Shown one piece after another: positions 5,576 through 6,310 of a DNA stretch of 6,310 bases; position 1 is the first letter of the stretch; every line of letters starts with the position of its first letter. The notes under the pieces were generated by a model. That model was not told the origin of the DNA and ran no database searches. It saw only the letters and a program-made list of their open reading frames with translations. Location of the stretch: positions 1 through 6,310 of the forward strand of contig DKAT01000069.1 of the NCBI GenBank assembly GCA_002450905.1. The letters run 5' to 3'. This stretch comes from Spirochaetia bacterium UBA6919. Its GTDB lineage: Bacteria; Spirochaetota; UBA6919. The translations under genes and the position numbers were made by a program.

Positions 5576-5998
5576 ATGAAAATAATGATAATGATATTAT
5601 TATTTACTATTATGTATAGTGTTAATTGTAATTCTAAAATTAGTAAAGGATTTACAAATAAACATAAATACGGAAAGTTAAAACTTTATATTATTAATGA
5701 TAATTTATATATAAGTCCTATAGATATATCAGTTGAATTAGATGATAAATTAATAATTAACAATGAATATTTCTATCATGGTAATCATAATTATAAGATT
5801 TATGATTTTAAATTATTAAAAGGTGAACACAGTCTAATTGTAAAATCTAATAAGGGTAAAGCAATGTTGGGTCTTCGTTTTGAGACTTATGCTGATGAAC
5901 ATGAGGCTCTGTTGTCATATGAATATGATAAAGATTCAATACATAATAATAAACACTTTAGTTTTACTATTTTGTCAACAGGACTTGATCTTGATTAG
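5576..5998 (+). CDS. small hypothetical lipoprotein
   Basis: I do not recognise this 140-residue protein. The ATG at 5576 gives a short signal peptide, MKIMIMILLFTIMYSVN, followed by Cys18 and an Asn/Ser/Lys-rich start. Asn at -1 fits a loose spirochaetal lipobox. A TTG two codons earlier is possible. The ribosome binding site is weak (GATGG, six bases upstream of the ATG), and no promoter is obvious, so it may depend on the transcript of the LRR gene 55 bases upstream. The mature part alternates hydrophobic and polar residues (KLYIINDNLYISPIDISVELDD, split by turns, then YDFKLLKGEHSLIVKSNKGKA), suggesting a small all-beta sandwich. Codon use is extremely AT-rich: the first 120 bases after 5580 have about 16% GC. 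It ends with tandem stops TAG TAA. Its place just upstream of an Rhs fragment allows the guess that it is an orphan immunity protein, but nothing in the sequence shows this. Confidence 0.7.
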   Translation: MKIMIMILLFTIMYSVNCNSKISKGFTNKHKYGKLKLYIINDNLYISPIDISVELDDKLIINNEYFYHGNHNYKIYDFKLLKGEHSLIVKSNKGKAMLGLRFETYADEHEALLSYEYDKDSIHNNKHFSFTILSTGLDLD

Positions 5999-6075
5999 TA
6001 AGGTGGTACAATGGATAATTTGGGTGCGTCGTGGTGATGAGAAGATGAAATGCTGTAATTTGAATGTATAGATTC

Positions 6076-6103
6076 TCCTGTGATTTTCCTGTTGTTGTCC
6101 TGT
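6076..6103 (+). repeat. three TCCTGT boxes spaced exactly 11 bp
   Basis: TCCTGT occurs at 6076-6081, 6087-6092 and 6098-6103, each 11 bases apart (about one helical turn), ending 19 bases before the ATG that precedes the Rhs fragment. Helically phased direct repeats can be protein-binding sites; a T-rich chance pattern is also possible. Confidence 0.4.
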
Positions 6104-6126
6104 CTCGCTATAGGGTGTTAAGATGA

Positions 6127-6310
6127 TCGAAAAAAAATAATTTCTTATATTATTATCATCCGGATCACTTAGGGTCGACTCAATATGTGACGGATAAAGA
6201 TGGCGGGGTCTATGAGCATATGGAGTACTTCCCCTTCGGCGAGACCTGGGTGGAAGAGGCGAGCAACACTGAACGGACTCCGTATCTATTTACATCCAAG
6301 GAACTCGACA
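6127..6310 (+). CDS. Rhs core-domain fragment, 5'-incomplete and running off the window
   Basis: The frame opens after TGA at 6124-6126 and continues past the window edge. From 6142 it encodes a canonical RHS repeat-associated core: FLYYYHPDHLGSTQYVTD, then DGGVYEHMEYFPFGETWVEE, then TPYLFTSKELD. The family normally continues with (E)ETGLYYFGARYYDP, a DPxG motif and a variable C-terminal toxin. Full Rhs proteins have over a thousand residues of YD repeats before this point; none is present here, so this is an orphan core fragment of the kind left by recombination in Rhs loci. There is no start codon in this frame before the core. An ATG at 6123 with AGGG seven bases upstream is out of frame by one base, and the A8 run at 6130-6137 is the obvious place for the shift. 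GC content is 51% over 6161-6310 against about 16% in the gene upstream. The family assignment is firm; expression is doubtful. Confidence 0.85.

Noticed and set aside
5200..5625. Reassigned amber codon (TAG as sense), because several plus-strand frames continue sensibly across TAG (178, 5359, 5518).
   Set aside because: The three largest genes (about 1,260 codons) contain no internal TAG, and the 153-residue and 140-residue lipoprotein genes end naturally at TAG, the latter followed at once by TAA. Ordinary nonsense mutations or decay explain the data better.
5880..6071. Plus-strand frame of 63 codons starting MRLMLMNMRLCC.
   Set aside because: It overlaps the 140-residue lipoprotein gene in another frame, has no ribosome binding site and unlikely composition.

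Overview
The window is a low-GC stretch, apart from its two ends, from what looks like a diderm (outer-membrane) bacterium. A spirochaete is the best guess. Three things point there: an LRR protein N-terminus (ALKNP..V..L, then FPTEI.KLKNLTYL) like those common in Leptospira-type spirochaetes, several lipoproteins with a loose lipobox (Q or N before the Cys), and an outer-membrane barrel protein. No rRNA, tRNA or housekeeping marker is present, so the assignment is an inference.

Layout. (1) Positions 1-205 hold a very G-rich, C-poor piece with a short forward reading frame that looks like beta-barrel sequence but is cut by stops; it may be a decayed gene end. (2) Positions 206-4897 carry four genes, all on the minus strand and all for exported proteins. 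In transcription order these are an outer-membrane beta-barrel protein with a short tandem repeat (4097-4897), a small EGF/Big_5-like lipoprotein (3572-4033), a YD-repeat-like lipoprotein (2220-3425) and a ten-TPR periplasmic or secreted protein with a charged tail (206-2002). The gaps of 63, 146 and 217 bases suggest that the first two may be co-transcribed and that the other two have their own promoters. (3) Positions 4898-5199 are a very AT-rich divergent promoter region. (4) From 5200 the direction flips to plus: an LRR gene broken by an in-frame amber codon, then an intact 140-residue lipoprotein of about 16% GC in its first part, and at the right edge an Rhs core fragment of about 51% GC that runs out of the window.

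How it may fit together. The minus-strand genes read as a cell-envelope cluster of protein-protein interaction modules (TPR, YD-like repeats, Ig/EGF-like, barrel), with no enzyme among them. The plus-strand segment (broken gene, very AT-rich small lipoprotein, abrupt GC-rich Rhs core without a normal 5' end) resembles the accessory zone of an Rhs locus, where core fragments with alternative toxic tips and immunity genes accumulate. The toxin tip would lie beyond position 6310, so this cannot be tested here. I see no CRISPR array, insertion sequence, integrase or RNA gene, and no clear evidence of a wholly new system. The most checkable oddities are the amber codon in the LRR gene and the A8 tract that puts a plausible start codon one base out of frame with the Rhs fragment.
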